In this document: in pieces, positions 18,618 through 28,975 of the stretch
Numbering within the stretch: the first letter of the stretch is position 1
Layout: every line of letters starts with the position of its first letter
Assembly (NCBI RefSeq): GCF_024347535.1
Contig: NZ_AP025497.1
Coordinates: forward strand, 2,418,001 to 2,482,000
Source: Vibrio kanaloae
GTDB lineage: Bacteria > Pseudomonadota > Gammaproteobacteria > Enterobacterales > Vibrionaceae
Direction: 5' to 3'
DNA: 64,000 nt
Position numbers and translations under genes: made by a program
Notes under the pieces: model-generated
What the model was told of the DNA's origin: nothing
The model's input: the letters and a program-made list of their open reading frames with translations, nothing else
Database searches by the model: none

Positions 18618-18691
18618 AATCAACCTCTCTTTGTCGTCATTCGTGGGCTAACTCGAACTGACATTCAGCTCAGTAGCACCGTATGTCAGAA

Positions 18692-18697
18692 ATAGTA
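18692..18697 (-). promoter_or_regulatory. candidate -10 hexamer of the gal operon promoter
   Basis: TACTAT on the minus strand. The expected start near 18685 puts the CRP site at about -42 and the GalR operator at about -60. No good -35 hexamer is visible, as is common at promoters that rely on CRP at this position. Confidence 0.5.
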
Positions 18698-18719
18698 GCA
18701 GCCATTTTGACTATAATTC

Positions 18720-18735
18720 TGTGATCAAAATCACG
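18720..18735 (-). promoter_or_regulatory. CRP site of the gal operon
   Basis: TGTGATCAAAATCACG has both half-sites (TGTGA, N6, TCACG) of the CRP-cAMP consensus with one mismatch. It lies between the candidate -10 and the GalR operator upstream of galE. Confidence 0.75.
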
Positions 18736-18737
18736 GA

Positions 18738-18753
18738 GTGTAAACGTTTACAC
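18738..18753. promoter_or_regulatory. GalR operator of the gal operon
   Basis: GTGTAAACGTTTACAC is a perfect 16 bp palindrome and fits the GalR/GalS consensus GTGNAANCGNTTNCAC at every fixed position. Its centre is 18 bp from the centre of the CRP site. Confidence 0.85.
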
Positions 18754-19993
<1,240 letters not shown>

Positions 19994-20016
19994 TTAAAAT
20001 ATCAAATAGATAAACT

Positions 20017-20048
20017 AAGGCTACCTTTGTTGAAGGTGGCCTTTTTTG
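20017..20048 (+). terminator. terminator after ebgR
   Basis: Stem AAGGCTACCTT / AAGGTGGCCTT (one G-U pair) with a 5-base loop, followed by six T residues. Confidence 0.85.
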
Positions 20049-20175
20049 TGCCCATCACATACGCCTATATACACATACCTGCCTCTTTAGTCTGCTTCAT
20101 AAAACAGCCAATAGCATTCTTTTAAGTGGATCACGCAGCACTGTAAAAAGACCATAAAAAACGTGATGGAGTTAA

Positions 20176-20191
20176 AGCAAAACGTTTTCAC
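20176..20191 (+). promoter_or_regulatory. GalR-like site, right half intact
   Basis: AGCAAAACGTTTTCAC matches the right half of the GalR consensus (GNTTNCAC) completely and the left half poorly. It is 9 bases from the palindrome at 20201. Confidence 0.35.
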
Positions 20192-20200
20192 CAACCTCAT

Positions 20201-20219
20201 TTAGTAAAAGTTTTACTAA
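20201..20219. promoter_or_regulatory. 19 bp palindrome, candidate EbgR operator
   Basis: TTAGTAAAA and TTTTACTAA are perfect inverted arms around a central G. The word TTTTACTAA recurs upstream of ebgR. The link to EbgR is inferred from shared words and proximity. Confidence 0.5.
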
Positions 20220-20351
20220 CAATTACCTCAGTCCAAAAATACTCGTATTCACTACGACCCAATTACGCATAAGAACGTCGGTCAGCAAATTGCATTCAGA
20301 CCGAGAGAGAGGCAACGTGAATTACTCACCTCTAATACCGCCTTCAGGTTT

Positions 20352-20384
20352 GGGTCTTAGCGTTAAGCTGAGGCCCATTTTTAT
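20352..20384 (+). terminator. orphan terminator hairpin
   Basis: GGGTCTTAGC pairs with GCTGAGGCCC (with G-U pairs) around a 5-base loop and is followed by TTTTTA. No plus-strand gene lies before it back to the ebgR terminator, so it must end an uncharacterised transcript or be a relic. Confidence 0.6.
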
Positions 20385-20567
20385 ATCCGCAGAAATAGTT
20401 TTTGGCCTACTATGATCCTTTGACTCCATTTGCTGTACTTTAACCATTTTCAACACAACAAAAACGCACCTGATAACGGCAATACCCATTCAATAGCTTG
20501 ATATAGATCTGTTGCGTTAGCTCGAGTTTTAACTTAGAGCTTGTGTCTGATCGGCATAGTCAGAAAC

Positions 20568-20597
20568 AAAAAACCGAAAGTAGAAACTTTCGGCTTT
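20568..20597 (-). terminator. terminator after the chitinase gene
   Basis: Stem CCGAAAGT / ACTTTCGG with a 4-base loop and a run of T on the minus strand (complement of AAAAAA before the stem). Confidence 0.8.
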
Positions 20598-20660
20598 TGA
20601 ATAATATTGGGTAATCAGGTCAATAGATTTAATATATCAACTTATTAAAGTCGTCGCCTA

Positions 20661-22334
20661 TTAATCGCAATTTATTTCATCCCAGAACCAGTTCGATTGA
20701 ATAGGGCTTTCCCATACGCCAGGGCCGTTTTTCGCCACGAAGCACTTACCGTTATGTGTCACCTTGTCGCCATTACTCACTTGGCTCACGCCCGCTTCCC
20801 ATGTGATAAACACCGATGGATCGACGATAATCGGTGGCTCAGTCACTGGCGGTTCAACAGGGCTTGGGTCTACCGGATCAGGATCGACAGGTGTAGGCTC
20901 ACCGGCAACTAATTTCCAAGGGCCGCCATTGGCAGGGTCATCCCCTTGTGTCCACCATTTCGCTTCGTAGGTTGCGCCGTTGTGAGTGACTTGGTCACCC
21001 GCATTGTAAACCTTGGTCGCACTCCAACCATTACCACCCGGATCAGTACCAGGGTCTACCGGATCAAGCTTATCGACCACTTTCACTTCAGGCCAGCTCG
21101 CGTGAGAACCGTAGAAGTTGGTCACACACTTCTCGTAATCGCCAGCCACCAGCGCGGAATATGCCGTTTGGAAACCAACAAGCTCACATTCAAATGAGTA
21201 GCCTTCTGGGCGGTCTGCGTAGTATTTCCAGTTACCATCCCAGTTAGTGTATAGCACGTCAGTGGCACCGTTGAGGTTTAAGCTTCCGTAAGGCGTTTGC
21301 TGCCAACACGTGTTCTGCTCGTCCACTTCTACAGGAATTTCATAGTGCGCCGCTAGGCCTTCCCAGTAACGAATTCGGTTAACGGGTTGACCTTTGTCTT
21401 TATTCTGCTCACCACACTCAATTCCACCATTGATCACGTTGATAGTAGTACCAAAGCCATAACCAATACCGGCATCCAATTCACGTTGCGAGGGTGTCCA
21501 TGTACGGTCGATCACGTGCAACATTGCAGGTTTAGGTGCTTGAGGAGTAAGGAAGAACCAAATAGCAGAAGCTAGGTTTAACCAAGAGTCAGCAACTAAG
21601 GCCGGATTATTCAATAGAACCGTCGCATCACCATCGAACATCACTTCCGAGAACGCACCGTAGTTAAAATGGTAAGAAAGCTGTTTAGCACCACGTCCGA
21701 AATAGCCCTGCCCTGTGGCACAAGGCCAACGTTCATTTTGCCAATCGTTCTGGCCACAACCTGTGGTGTAGCCTTCTTGCCCTTCAGACCACCCCATTTC
21801 ACGAACATGTACCAGCGCTTGCTGCCACTCTTCTAGAGCTAATGGGTTATCAGAAGTGTTGTCGATTGCGATGTGACCGCCCGTCTCTTGAGAGAAGTGA
21901 GCAAAAGCGGTGATGATGGATTTCTTACAGATGGCATCAGAATCTCGCCCATCAGTGTACTCTCCACAGAAGGCTGGGAATTTACCAATCGCGCGCAAGA
22001 AACGAGTATAAGTGTATTCTGGTGCCGCCATCTGAGTGAGAAAGTTCCATTCAGATTGAGGAAATACACGCTCAACACGCTTTACGTTTTCAGGGTTAGA
22101 AGGCGAACCGGGTTCAATCGCTTCAACGATGGTATTAGAACGAGTTTGAAGGGCCTGTGACCAGATCGCATACATAGGGTCGGAGGTTTTCACCTGTTCA
22201 GCAGCTTGTAATGCCGACTTCTCAACAAGGTAACCATTCGGGTTTTGCGGATCAGGTTGGATGTTCAAAAACGCATGGCTTTGGGCTGCTAATGTACAGC
22301 CAAGTATTGCCGCCAAATATTTAATTTTTAACAT
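20661..22334 (-). CDS. secreted GH19 chitinase with two chitin-binding domains
   Basis: Exported enzyme that would hydrolyse chitin. The 557 residues begin with a signal peptide (cleavage probably after SHA, residue 21). The GH19 catalytic domain covers about residues 90-400: the general-acid Glu150 is in HFSQETGGH, and YFGRGAKQLSYHFNYG and VINGGIECG are typical. Two CBM5/12-type domains follow, at about 440-482 (WSATKVYNAGDQVTHNGATYEA) and 510-557 (ITWEAGVSQVSNGDKVTHNGK), joined by Pro/Asp/Thr-rich linkers. It is a single gene with its own terminator. Confidence 0.9.
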   Translation of the reverse strand: MLKIKYLAAILGCTLAAQSHAFLNIQPDPQNPNGYLVEKSALQAAEQVKTSDPMYAIWSQALQTRSNTIVEAIEPGSPSNPENVKRVERVFPQSEWNFLTQMAAPEYTYTRFLRAIGKFPAFCGEYTDGRDSDAICKKSIITAFAHFSQETGGHIAIDNTSDNPLALEEWQQALVHVREMGWSEGQEGYTTGCGQNDWQNERWPCATGQGYFGRGAKQLSYHFNYGAFSEVMFDGDATVLLNNPALVADSWLNLASAIWFFLTPQAPKPAMLHVIDRTWTPSQRELDAGIGYGFGTTINVINGGIECGEQNKDKGQPVNRIRYWEGLAAHYEIPVEVDEQNTCWQQTPYGSLNLNGATDVLYTNWDGNWKYYADRPEGYSFECELVGFQTAYSALVAGDYEKCVTNFYGSHASWPEVKVVDKLDPVDPGTDPGGNGWSATKVYNAGDQVTHNGATYEAKWWTQGDDPANGGPWKLVAGEPTPVDPDPVDPSPVEPPVTEPPIIVDPSVFITWEAGVSQVSNGDKVTHNGKCFVAKNGPGVWESPIQSNWFWDEINCD

Positions 22335-22556
22335 GGTGGATTCTCTTATCTGTCCTTAATAAGTCCATCAAAGAGTATGCGTCACATGTGAAATGGCCTA
22401 GCTGGTGTGGTATGAATTTATAAAAATTGCGAGTGATATTTTTATGTATAGTCCAACACAACAAAGCGTCTCATTGTTTCTTGAGGCGATGTCTAATTTT
22501 CGACTAGTTTGGCTCCTAACCGTTCGATATGACTCTTTAATACCTGAATAAGAAAG
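22335..22556. other. chitinase upstream region
   Basis: AT-rich control region of the chitinase gene on the minus strand. A TCACATGTGA palindrome lies near 22382, but I cannot assign it to a regulator. A 67-codon frame on the minus strand here overlaps the guaA terminator and has no family resemblance, so it is not called. Confidence 0.4.
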
Positions 22557-22588
22557 AAAAAAGCCCCGAACAGAGTTCGAGGCTTTTA
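22557..22588 (-). terminator. terminator after guaA
   Basis: Stem AGCCTCGAACT / GTTCGGGGCT around a short loop on the minus strand, followed by TTTTTTC. Confidence 0.85.
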
Positions 22589-22623
22589 AGATTTCAATCA
22601 ACGTTGGCTAATTCTCTAAGAGA

Positions 22624-24177
22624 TTATTCCCACTCGATAGTTGCTGGTGGCTTACCAGAAATATCGTAAACAACACGTGAAATGCCGTTAACTTCGTTGA
22701 TAATACGATTAGAGACTTTACCTAGGAAGTCGTATGGCAGGTGTGCCCAATGAGCCGTCATGAAATCGATAGTTTCTACAGCACGTAGAGATACAACCCA
22801 ATCGTACTTACGGCCATCGCCCATTACGCCAACTGAACGCACTGGTAGGAACACCGTGAATGCTTGAGATACTTTGTGATAAAGGTCAGCAGCGTGAAGT
22901 TCTTCAATGAAGATAGCATCAGCACGACGCAGCAGATCACAGTACTCTTTCTTGATTTCACCAAGAACACGAACACCTAGACCAGGACCTGGGAATGGGT
23001 GGCGGTAAAGCATGTTGTATGGAAGACCAAGTTCTAGGCCGATCTTACGTACTTCATCTTTAAACAGCTCACGTAGAGGCTCAACAAGGCCCATTTCCAT
23101 ATCATCAGGAAGACCACCAACGTTGTGGTGAGATTTGATTACGTGTGCTTTACCCGTCTTAGAAGCAGCAGACTCGATTACGTCTGGGTAGATAGTACCC
23201 TGAGCAAGCCATTTAGCATTCTTAAGTTTCTTAGACTCTTCATCGAAGATATCTACGAATACGTGACCGATGATCTTACGCTTAGCTTCCGGTTCAGCTT
23301 CACCTTCTAACGCATTAAGGAAACGATCTTCAGCATCTACTTTGATGATGTTTAGGCCAAACTTGTTACCAAACATATCCATAACTTGCTCTGCTTCGTT
23401 CAAACGAAGAAGGCCATTATCTACAAATACACAAGTTAGTTTGTCACCGATTGCACGGTGAGCAAGCATTGCAACTACAGATGAATCAACGCCACCAGAA
23501 AGGCCAAGGATAACTTCATCATCACCTACTTGCTCTTTAATACGAGCAACCGCATCTTCGATGATGGATTCAGAAGTCCATAAACGCTCACAGCCGCAAA
23601 CGTTAAGAACAAAGTTCTCAAGCATTTTAAGACCATTCTTAGTGTGCGTTACTTCAGGATGGAATTGCACGCCATAGTACTTCTTCTCTTCATTTGCCAT
23701 CGCAGCATATGGGCAAGTGTCTGTTGCTGCGATCTTTATGAAATCAGCAGGAATCTCAACCACTTTGTCGCCGTGGCTCATCCAAACATCTTGCGTCGCT
23801 TCAAGGTTAGCAAATAATGCTGAATCACCCGTAACCTGAACCGCGGCGTAGCCGAATTCACGCTCGTTAGAACCGGCGACTTTACCACCAAGCTGTTCTG
23901 CCATGGTTTGCATGCCGTAGCACACACCAAATACAGGAACACCTGAATCAAATACGTACTGAGGTGCGCGCGGAGAGTTCTCTTCCGTCACACTTTCAGG
24001 TCCACCAGATAGGATGATACCGTCTGGATTGAATTCACGAATATCCGCTTCTTCTACATCCCAGCTCCAAAGTTCACAGTAAACACCGATCTCACGAATA
24101 CGACGAGCAACTAGCTGTGTGTATTGAGAACCGAAATCCAGAATTAGAATACGTTGGTCATGAATATTTTTAGTCAT
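22624..24177 (-). CDS. guaA: GMP synthase (glutamine-hydrolysing)
   Basis: Makes GMP from XMP, ATP and glutamine. The 517 residues comprise a class I glutamine amidotransferase (Cys in GVCYGMQ near residue 85; His and Glu in QFHPEVTH near 175), an ATP pyrophosphatase domain with the P-loop LSGGVDSS near residues 225-232, and the dimerisation domain ending IEWE. It lies downstream of guaB but is separated by about 200 bases with a terminator-like hairpin and a perfect PurR box, so it probably has its own purine-controlled promoter. Confidence 0.97.
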   Translation of the reverse strand: MTKNIHDQRILILDFGSQYTQLVARRIREIGVYCELWSWDVEEADIREFNPDGIILSGGPESVTEENSPRAPQYVFDSGVPVFGVCYGMQTMAEQLGGKVAGSNEREFGYAAVQVTGDSALFANLEATQDVWMSHGDKVVEIPADFIKIAATDTCPYAAMANEEKKYYGVQFHPEVTHTKNGLKMLENFVLNVCGCERLWTSESIIEDAVARIKEQVGDDEVILGLSGGVDSSVVAMLAHRAIGDKLTCVFVDNGLLRLNEAEQVMDMFGNKFGLNIIKVDAEDRFLNALEGEAEPEAKRKIIGHVFVDIFDEESKKLKNAKWLAQGTIYPDVIESAASKTGKAHVIKSHHNVGGLPDDMEMGLVEPLRELFKDEVRKIGLELGLPYNMLYRHPFPGPGLGVRVLGEIKKEYCDLLRRADAIFIEELHAADLYHKVSQAFTVFLPVRSVGVMGDGRKYDWVVSLRAVETIDFMTAHWAHLPYDFLGKVSNRIINEVNGISRVVYDISGKPPATIEWE

Positions 24178-24251
24178 TGTAAGCAGTCTTATTGGCTATG
24201 TGATAAAACGGAAGCGAGTTTACTCACCTCTGATTAACTCTTCAAGAAATA

Positions 24252-24267
24252 AAGCAAACGTTTTCGT
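24252..24267. promoter_or_regulatory. PurR operator upstream of guaA
   Basis: AAGCAAACGTTTTCGT fits the E. coli PurR consensus ANGCAANCGNTTNCNT at all fixed positions. It is 75 bases before the guaA start, in the guaB-guaA gap. Confidence 0.75.
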
Positions 24268-24329
24268 TGGTTATCTGTAAGACGATGTTTTGTGAGAACC
24301 ACTCTCTAAACAAAACAGGCTTTAGATAA

Positions 24330-24360
24330 AATAATGTGCCGACTAACTCGGCACATTATT
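24330..24360 (-). terminator. hairpin between guaB and guaA
   Basis: AATAATGTGCCGA and TCGGCACATTATT are perfect inverted arms of 13 bp with a 5-base loop. On the minus strand the stem runs into TTTTATC. It could end guaB transcripts before guaA. Confidence 0.75.
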
Positions 24361-24379
24361 CAAACGTTTGGACGTATTA

Positions 24380-25843
24380 TTAACCTAAACGGTAGTTAGG
24401 TGCTTCTTCCGTGATTTGAACATCGTGTACGTGAGATTCTTTCATGCCTGCACCAGAGATACGAACAAACTCAGCTTTAGTACGCATGTCTTCAACAGTT
24501 GCAGAACCCGTTAAGCCCATGCTTGAGCGTAGACCACCCATCTGTTGGTGAACGATCTCTTTTAGACGACCTTTGTATGCGATACGACCTTCAATACCTT
24601 CTGGAACAAGCTTGTCTGCGGCGTTGTCAGATTGGAAGTAACGGTCAGAAGAACCTTGAGACATAGCGCCAAGAGAACCCATACCACGGTAAGACTTGTA
24701 AGAACGACCGTTGTAAAGGATAACTTCACCCGGTGCTTCTTCAGTACCAGCGAACATTGAACCGACCATCACACAAGATGCGCCAGCAACGATAGCTTTA
24801 CAGATATCACCAGAGAAGCGGATACCGCCATCTGCGATTACTGGAATACCGTATTCGTTTGCCACTTCAGCAGCGTCTGCAATTGCTGTTACTTGAGGAA
24901 CACCAACACCAGTAACGATACGAGTCGTACAGATTGAACCAGGGCCGATACCTACTTTAACCGCACTAACACCTGCTTCGATAAGAGCACGAGCACCAGC
25001 GCCAGTTGCTACGTTACCACCGATGATTTGTAGATCAGGATATGCAGCGCGAGTTTCGCGGATACGGTTAAGTACACCTTCAGAGTGACCATGTGAAGAG
25101 TCGATGAGTAGAACGTCTACGCCAGCTTCAACTAGAGCAGCAACGCGCTCTTCGTTACCAGCACCAGCACCAACAGCTGCACCTACACGTAGGCTGCCGC
25201 GCTCATCTTTACAAGCGTTTGGTTTACGTTCTGCTTTATGGAAATCTTTTGCTGTGATCATTCCTGTTAGTTGGAAGTCATCATTTACAACAAGTACTTT
25301 TTCAACACGTGCTTCGTGCATTTTCTCTTGAACTTCTTCACGAGTTGCACCTTCTTTAACAGAAGCAAGGCGAGCTTTAGGCGTCATTACTACATCAACT
25401 TTCTTAGAAAGGTCAGTAACAAAGCGAACGTCACGGCCAGTAATAATACCAACAAGTTCGTTTGTTTCAGTAACAACTGGGAAACCGGCAAAGCCGTGTT
25501 TTTGGGTAAGGGCTACAACATCAGCGATTGTCGCGTCAGGGTTTACAGTAACAGGGTGAGAAACCACACCTGCTTCGTAAATTTTAACCTGGCGAACCAT
25601 TTCAGCTTGCTGTTCAATAGACATGTTCTTATGAATGAAGCCGATTCCGCCTTCTTGTGCCAGTGCAATCGCTAGGCGAGCTTCTGTCACAGTATCCATC
25701 GATGCAGAGATCATTGGGATGTTTAGGGAAATATTCTTCGTCAGCTGAGTGCGAAGATCAGCTGTATTAGGGAGAACGGTGGAGTGTGCTGGCACTAGCA
25801 GTACGTCGTCGAATGTCAGCGCTTCTTTGGCAATTCTTAGCAT
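24380..25843 (-). CDS. guaB: inosine-5'-monophosphate dehydrogenase
   Basis: Oxidises IMP to XMP with NAD, the committed step to guanine nucleotides. Start is ATG 25843 ([18 protein letters not shown]), as in E. coli; an in-frame TTG two codons upstream is less likely. The 487 residues form a TIM barrel with an inserted CBS pair (about residues 95-200), the catalytic loop GPGSICTTR with the active-site Cys near residue 304, and the flap region SDRYFQ near 418. Upstream lies a TATAAT promoter with a PurR-like box in its spacer. Confidence 0.97.
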   Translation of the reverse strand: MLRIAKEALTFDDVLLVPAHSTVLPNTADLRTQLTKNISLNIPMISASMDTVTEARLAIALAQEGGIGFIHKNMSIEQQAEMVRQVKIYEAGVVSHPVTVNPDATIADVVALTQKHGFAGFPVVTETNELVGIITGRDVRFVTDLSKKVDVVMTPKARLASVKEGATREEVQEKMHEARVEKVLVVNDDFQLTGMITAKDFHKAERKPNACKDERGSLRVGAAVGAGAGNEERVAALVEAGVDVLLIDSSHGHSEGVLNRIRETRAAYPDLQIIGGNVATGAGARALIEAGVSAVKVGIGPGSICTTRIVTGVGVPQVTAIADAAEVANEYGIPVIADGGIRFSGDICKAIVAGASCVMVGSMFAGTEEAPGEVILYNGRSYKSYRGMGSLGAMSQGSSDRYFQSDNAADKLVPEGIEGRIAYKGRLKEIVHQQMGGLRSSMGLTGSATVEDMRTKAEFVRISGAGMKESHVHDVQITEEAPNYRLG

Positions 25844-25960
25844 TTGCAATATCTCACAATAATAGGAGTAAAAAGAAACAATCCAATCTCATCGTTTCGC
25901 CTAATGAGGGCAGCCAATTAAGGAAAATTCAACTGCATTTGGATTAGATATTGCGGACGG

Positions 25961-25989
25961 ATTATACGGCCAACGAAATCGCTTGGCTA
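25961..25989 (-). promoter_or_regulatory. guaB promoter with PurR-like box
   Basis: On the minus strand TAGCCA (-35, 25984-25989) and TATAAT (-10, 25961-25966) are 17 bases apart. AGCCAAGCGATTTCGT (25973-25988) between and over them has one mismatch to the PurR consensus, so bound repressor would block polymerase. Confidence 0.65.
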
Positions 25990-26112
25990 CACATTTTTGT
26001 ATTTTTAATTTGCATTTACCCCCTTGCTATGTATTATATTGCCGCTATCTTCCATACTCACGCCCTGTGAGATTCCAAGAAAGACCTTCCTTCAAGGAAA
26101 GATAGTGCTCCT

Positions 26113-27459
26113 ATGACTAATCCAAACATCTTTACTGTTTCTCGCCTCAACTCAGAGGTTCGTCTCCTATTAGAAAACGAAATGGGAATAGTCTGGCTCG
26201 TTGGTGAAATCTCAAACTTCTCTGCACCTGTCTCTGGTCACTGGTACCTCACGCTTAAAGACTCTCGCGCTCAAGTTAAGTGCGCTATGTTTCGTGGCAA
26301 TAACCGTCGTGTGACTTTTAAGCCTCAGAACGGTAATCAAGTTTTAGTCAAAGCACGTCTGTCTCTTTATGAGCCGCGTGGTGACTATCAGCTAATCATC
26401 GAAAGCATGCAGCCAGAAGGTGATGGTAAGCTTCAGCAAGAGTTTGAAAAACTGAAGATAGATTTGGCATCTGAAGGCTTATTTGCTCAATCGAGTAAGC
26501 AGACTTTGCCAGAGCATCCTAAATGTGTAGGTATCATTACTTCCAAAACGGGCGCAGCACTGTTTGATATTCTCGATGTGTTGAAAAGACGCGATCCTTC
26601 ATTGCCAGTGGTCATTTATCCAACGATGGTTCAAGGTGAAGAAGCCGCGATTCAAATCGCCCAAGCGATTGGACGAGCTAACGAACGCAATGAATGTGAC
26701 GTATTAATTGTAGGTCGTGGCGGTGGCTCGTTAGAAGACTTATGGTGTTTCAATAACGAGATAGTAGCTCGCACGATTAAGGCAAGTCAGATCCCAATCA
26801 TCAGTGCTGTTGGCCACGAAATCGATGTCACTATAGCTGATTTCGTCGCAGATATGCGTGCACCAACGCCGTCAGCGGCAGCCGAACTGGTTAGCCGTGA
26901 TAACAGCCATAAAGAACAAACTTTCGCGTCTAAACGTGCTCGCTTGGTCAGTGCGATTCGTCATGTGTTAATCAAACAAGCGCAATCAACTCAAACGTTG
27001 AAATACCGCTTAGAGAAACAGCACCCGAGCTACCAGCTACAAAAGCAAAGTCAGCAACTTGATGACTTAGACATGCGCTTACGTCGTGGTATGACCCAAT
27101 ACTTAAAGCAACATGCACAAGATATTGAACGTAAACAGCATCAGCTTCAGTTGAACTCACCAGTGAAACGCCTTGGTGTACAGAAGTTACATTTACAGCG
27201 TTCTGAGCAAAAGCTTCTGGATGCGATGGATAAGACGTTACTAACGACTCGCCACCAGCTCGCTATGGCTGCAGAGAAGTTAGAGACAGTGAGCCCACTG
27301 GCAACCTTGAAGCGAGGCTACAGCATTACCCATTCAACATCAGGCAATACCGTGTCATCAATTAATGATGTCGAACTAGGTGAAGTGATCACTACTCAAG
27401 TTGAAGATGGTGTAATTGAGTCACAAGTGACAACAAGAGTCGCGAAGAGCGAGCTTTAG
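26113..27459 (+). CDS. xseA: exodeoxyribonuclease VII large subunit
   Basis: Large subunit of the single-strand-specific nuclease that trims DNA from both ends. It has 448 residues (E. coli 456). The N-terminal OB domain (FTVSRLNSEVRLLLE, ISNFSAPVSGHWY) covers residues 5-110, and the catalytic core includes GRGGGSLEDLWCFN near residue 200 and GHEIDVTIADFVADMRAPTPSAAAEL near 236. A coiled-coil region follows. It is divergent from guaB, the usual arrangement. Confidence 0.96.
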   Translation: MTNPNIFTVSRLNSEVRLLLENEMGIVWLVGEISNFSAPVSGHWYLTLKDSRAQVKCAMFRGNNRRVTFKPQNGNQVLVKARLSLYEPRGDYQLIIESMQPEGDGKLQQEFEKLKIDLASEGLFAQSSKQTLPEHPKCVGIITSKTGAALFDILDVLKRRDPSLPVVIYPTMVQGEEAAIQIAQAIGRANERNECDVLIVGRGGGSLEDLWCFNNEIVARTIKASQIPIISAVGHEIDVTIADFVADMRAPTPSAAAELVSRDNSHKEQTFASKRARLVSAIRHVLIKQAQSTQTLKYRLEKQHPSYQLQKQSQQLDDLDMRLRRGMTQYLKQHAQDIERKQHQLQLNSPVKRLGVQKLHLQRSEQKLLDAMDKTLLTTRHQLAMAAEKLETVSPLATLKRGYSITHSTSGNTVSSINDVELGEVITTQVEDGVIESQVTTRVAKSEL

Positions 27460-27476
27460 ATTCGACTCGAACGTTA

Positions 27477-27507
27477 AAGCCCTATCGATAATCGACAGGG
27501 CTTTTTT
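27477..27507. terminator. terminator between xseA and ureG
   Basis: AGCCCT-A-TCGA / TCGA-C-AGGGCT stem followed by six T residues on the plus strand. It could also act weakly for ureG on the minus strand. Confidence 0.85.
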
Positions 27508-27565
27508 CTGTCTAATAGCTTAGAAAGAAAACGAACGGATTTAAACTCTACTCCCTATTCATGAT

Positions 27566-28207
27566 TCACGACTCAGTCGTAGAATGCTCCTTCATGGTGA
27601 GCATACCTTCCGTCACAATAAAGTTGATGATGAAATCTAAACCTTGGCTCTCTTTTAGGTTGGTGAACACGTATGGCTTGGTTGGTCGCATGCGTTGAGT
27701 GTCTTGCTCCATCACCTCAAGTGACGCACCCACATATGGTGCTAAATCGATCTTGTTGATGACTAGCAGATCAGAACGCGTAATACCCGGCCCGCCTTTA
27801 CGTGGGATCTTCTCCCCTTCCGCCACATCGATTACATAGATAGTAAGGTCGGCTAACTCAGGGCTGAACGTGGCACTGAGGTTGTCACCACCGCTTTCGA
27901 CGAATACCACATCGAGGTTCTTGTGTAACTTAGCCAGCTCTTCTACTGCCGCGAGGTTCATCGAGGCATCTTCACGGATCGCCGTATGCGGACAGCCACC
28001 CGTTTCTACACCAATGATCCGATTTGGTTCCAGCGCTTCTGCTCGCGTGAGTATCTTTGCGTCTTCTTGGGTGTAGATATCATTGGTTACTACGGCAATG
28101 TTGAGCTTGTCTCTAATCGCCTTACATAGCACCTCTAACAATGCTGTTTTACCCGACCCTACCGGGCCGCCAATACCAATTCGAAGTGGTTGCTTATAAC
28201 TTTCCAT
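27566..28207 (-). CDS. ureG: urease accessory GTPase UreG
   Basis: SIMIBI-class GTPase that carries nickel into the urease active site with UreD and UreF. The 213-residue protein has the P-loop [15 protein letters not shown] near residues 12-26, the nickel-binding Cys-Pro-His in [13 protein letters not shown] near residue 70, VESGGDN near 104, and NKID near 150. It is the last gene of the urt-ure cluster and is preceded by ureF. Confidence 0.97.
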   Translation of the reverse strand: MESYKQPLRIGIGGPVGSGKTALLEVLCKAIRDKLNIAVVTNDIYTQEDAKILTRAEALEPNRIIGVETGGCPHTAIREDASMNLAAVEELAKLHKNLDVVFVESGGDNLSATFSPELADLTIYVIDVAEGEKIPRKGGPGITRSDLLVINKIDLAPYVGASLEVMEQDTQRMRPTKPYVFTNLKESQGLDFIINFIVTEGMLTMKEHSTTES

Positions 28208-28253
28208 TGTCTACTTCCTTATATTCTTTTTACTACATCGTTTGCGCTGACCG

Positions 28254-28934
28254 CTACGAACGAAATAGTCTCGTGTATTGTGTTTCGTGCAGTGAACTTG
28301 CTAATGCCATTGATGGCGAAAAGCTACCTATCATCCAATCTTCTATCGAGCGTGCCTTTTCGATCACCTCAGGAAAGGTGTTGGTGATATTAATCAGTGC
28401 CAACTGCCCGTCGGTTTGACCTAAAGGCACCAACTTGACGCCTGCGGTAACGATATTTTCAAGCCAGCTCCATAAGTAACCTTGCTTGAGGCTTTCTAAA
28501 TCAATACCCCAATGCTGGGCCGCCATACACATGCCCAACAATTGGTTTGGATGACTATCAACAGAATCTACCAGCGAAATATCGATATCTAAGCGCTTCA
28601 ACAAGGTATTCAAGGCATGTCCACGTTGCTTCTCTTCCGCTCGCAATTCACTGGTTTCACGGCTTGAATACAAGTAGTTACACCAATGCTCAATCTCATC
28701 GAGGTCACCTTTTTCTAGCGCGTGATAAAGGCGCTCTAAGATAGGTAACTCCAAGGTCGCGACACTAGAGCTGACAATGGTATTAAGCCACTGTTCCATG
28801 CTATCGCGATTAGTCACCCACCCCGCCTCAACCGCCAGCTCTAGCCCTTGCGAATAAGTGAAGCCACCAATCGGCAACGACGGACTGATCAATTGGAACA
28901 GACGATAAATTGCGACATTTTCTGTTGTGGTCAT
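28254..28934 (-). CDS. ureF: urease accessory protein UreF
   Basis: All-helical protein that joins UreD and UreG in the nickel-loading complex. The 226 residues include the N-terminal LFQLISPSLPIGGFTYSQGLE segment and the C-terminal SFSPSMALASSLHETQYTRLFRS, both typical of the family. It lies between ureJ and ureG, 41 and 46 bases apart, in one probable transcript. Confidence 0.95.
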   Translation of the reverse strand: MTTTENVAIYRLFQLISPSLPIGGFTYSQGLELAVEAGWVTNRDSMEQWLNTIVSSSVATLELPILERLYHALEKGDLDEIEHWCNYLYSSRETSELRAEEKQRGHALNTLLKRLDIDISLVDSVDSHPNQLLGMCMAAQHWGIDLESLKQGYLWSWLENIVTAGVKLVPLGQTDGQLALINITNTFPEVIEKARSIEDWMIGSFSPSMALASSLHETQYTRLFRS

Positions 28935-28975
28935 ACTCTTGTTCTTTGTCCTCTAGAATCGAAAAGTTCGAGAGC

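Larger units (their letters stand above)
20049..20660. other. gene-free region with orphan control signals
   Basis: About 600 bases between ebgR and the chitinase gene. It contains a GalR-like half-site (20176-20191), a perfect TTAGTAAAA-G-TTTTACTAA palindrome (20201-20219), a hairpin terminator on the plus strand (20352-20384) and the chitinase terminator. The only notable frame, GTG at 20317 to TGA at 20415 (32 codons), has the terminator stem inside it and is unlikely to be a gene. Confidence 0.6.

Noticed and set aside
20317..20415. 32-codon frame starting with GTG after GAGAGAGG
   Set aside because: The terminator stem lies inside the frame and the peptide is unremarkable. It is more likely part of the orphan control region.
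22398..22601. 67-codon frame on the minus strand between guaA and the chitinase gene
   Set aside because: It overlaps the guaA terminator, has no recognisable family and lacks a convincing start.
24357..24372. CAAACGTTTG palindrome just after guaB, resembling a PurR box
   Set aside because: It has three mismatches to the consensus and lies at the 3' end of guaB, on the far side of the hairpin from guaA.
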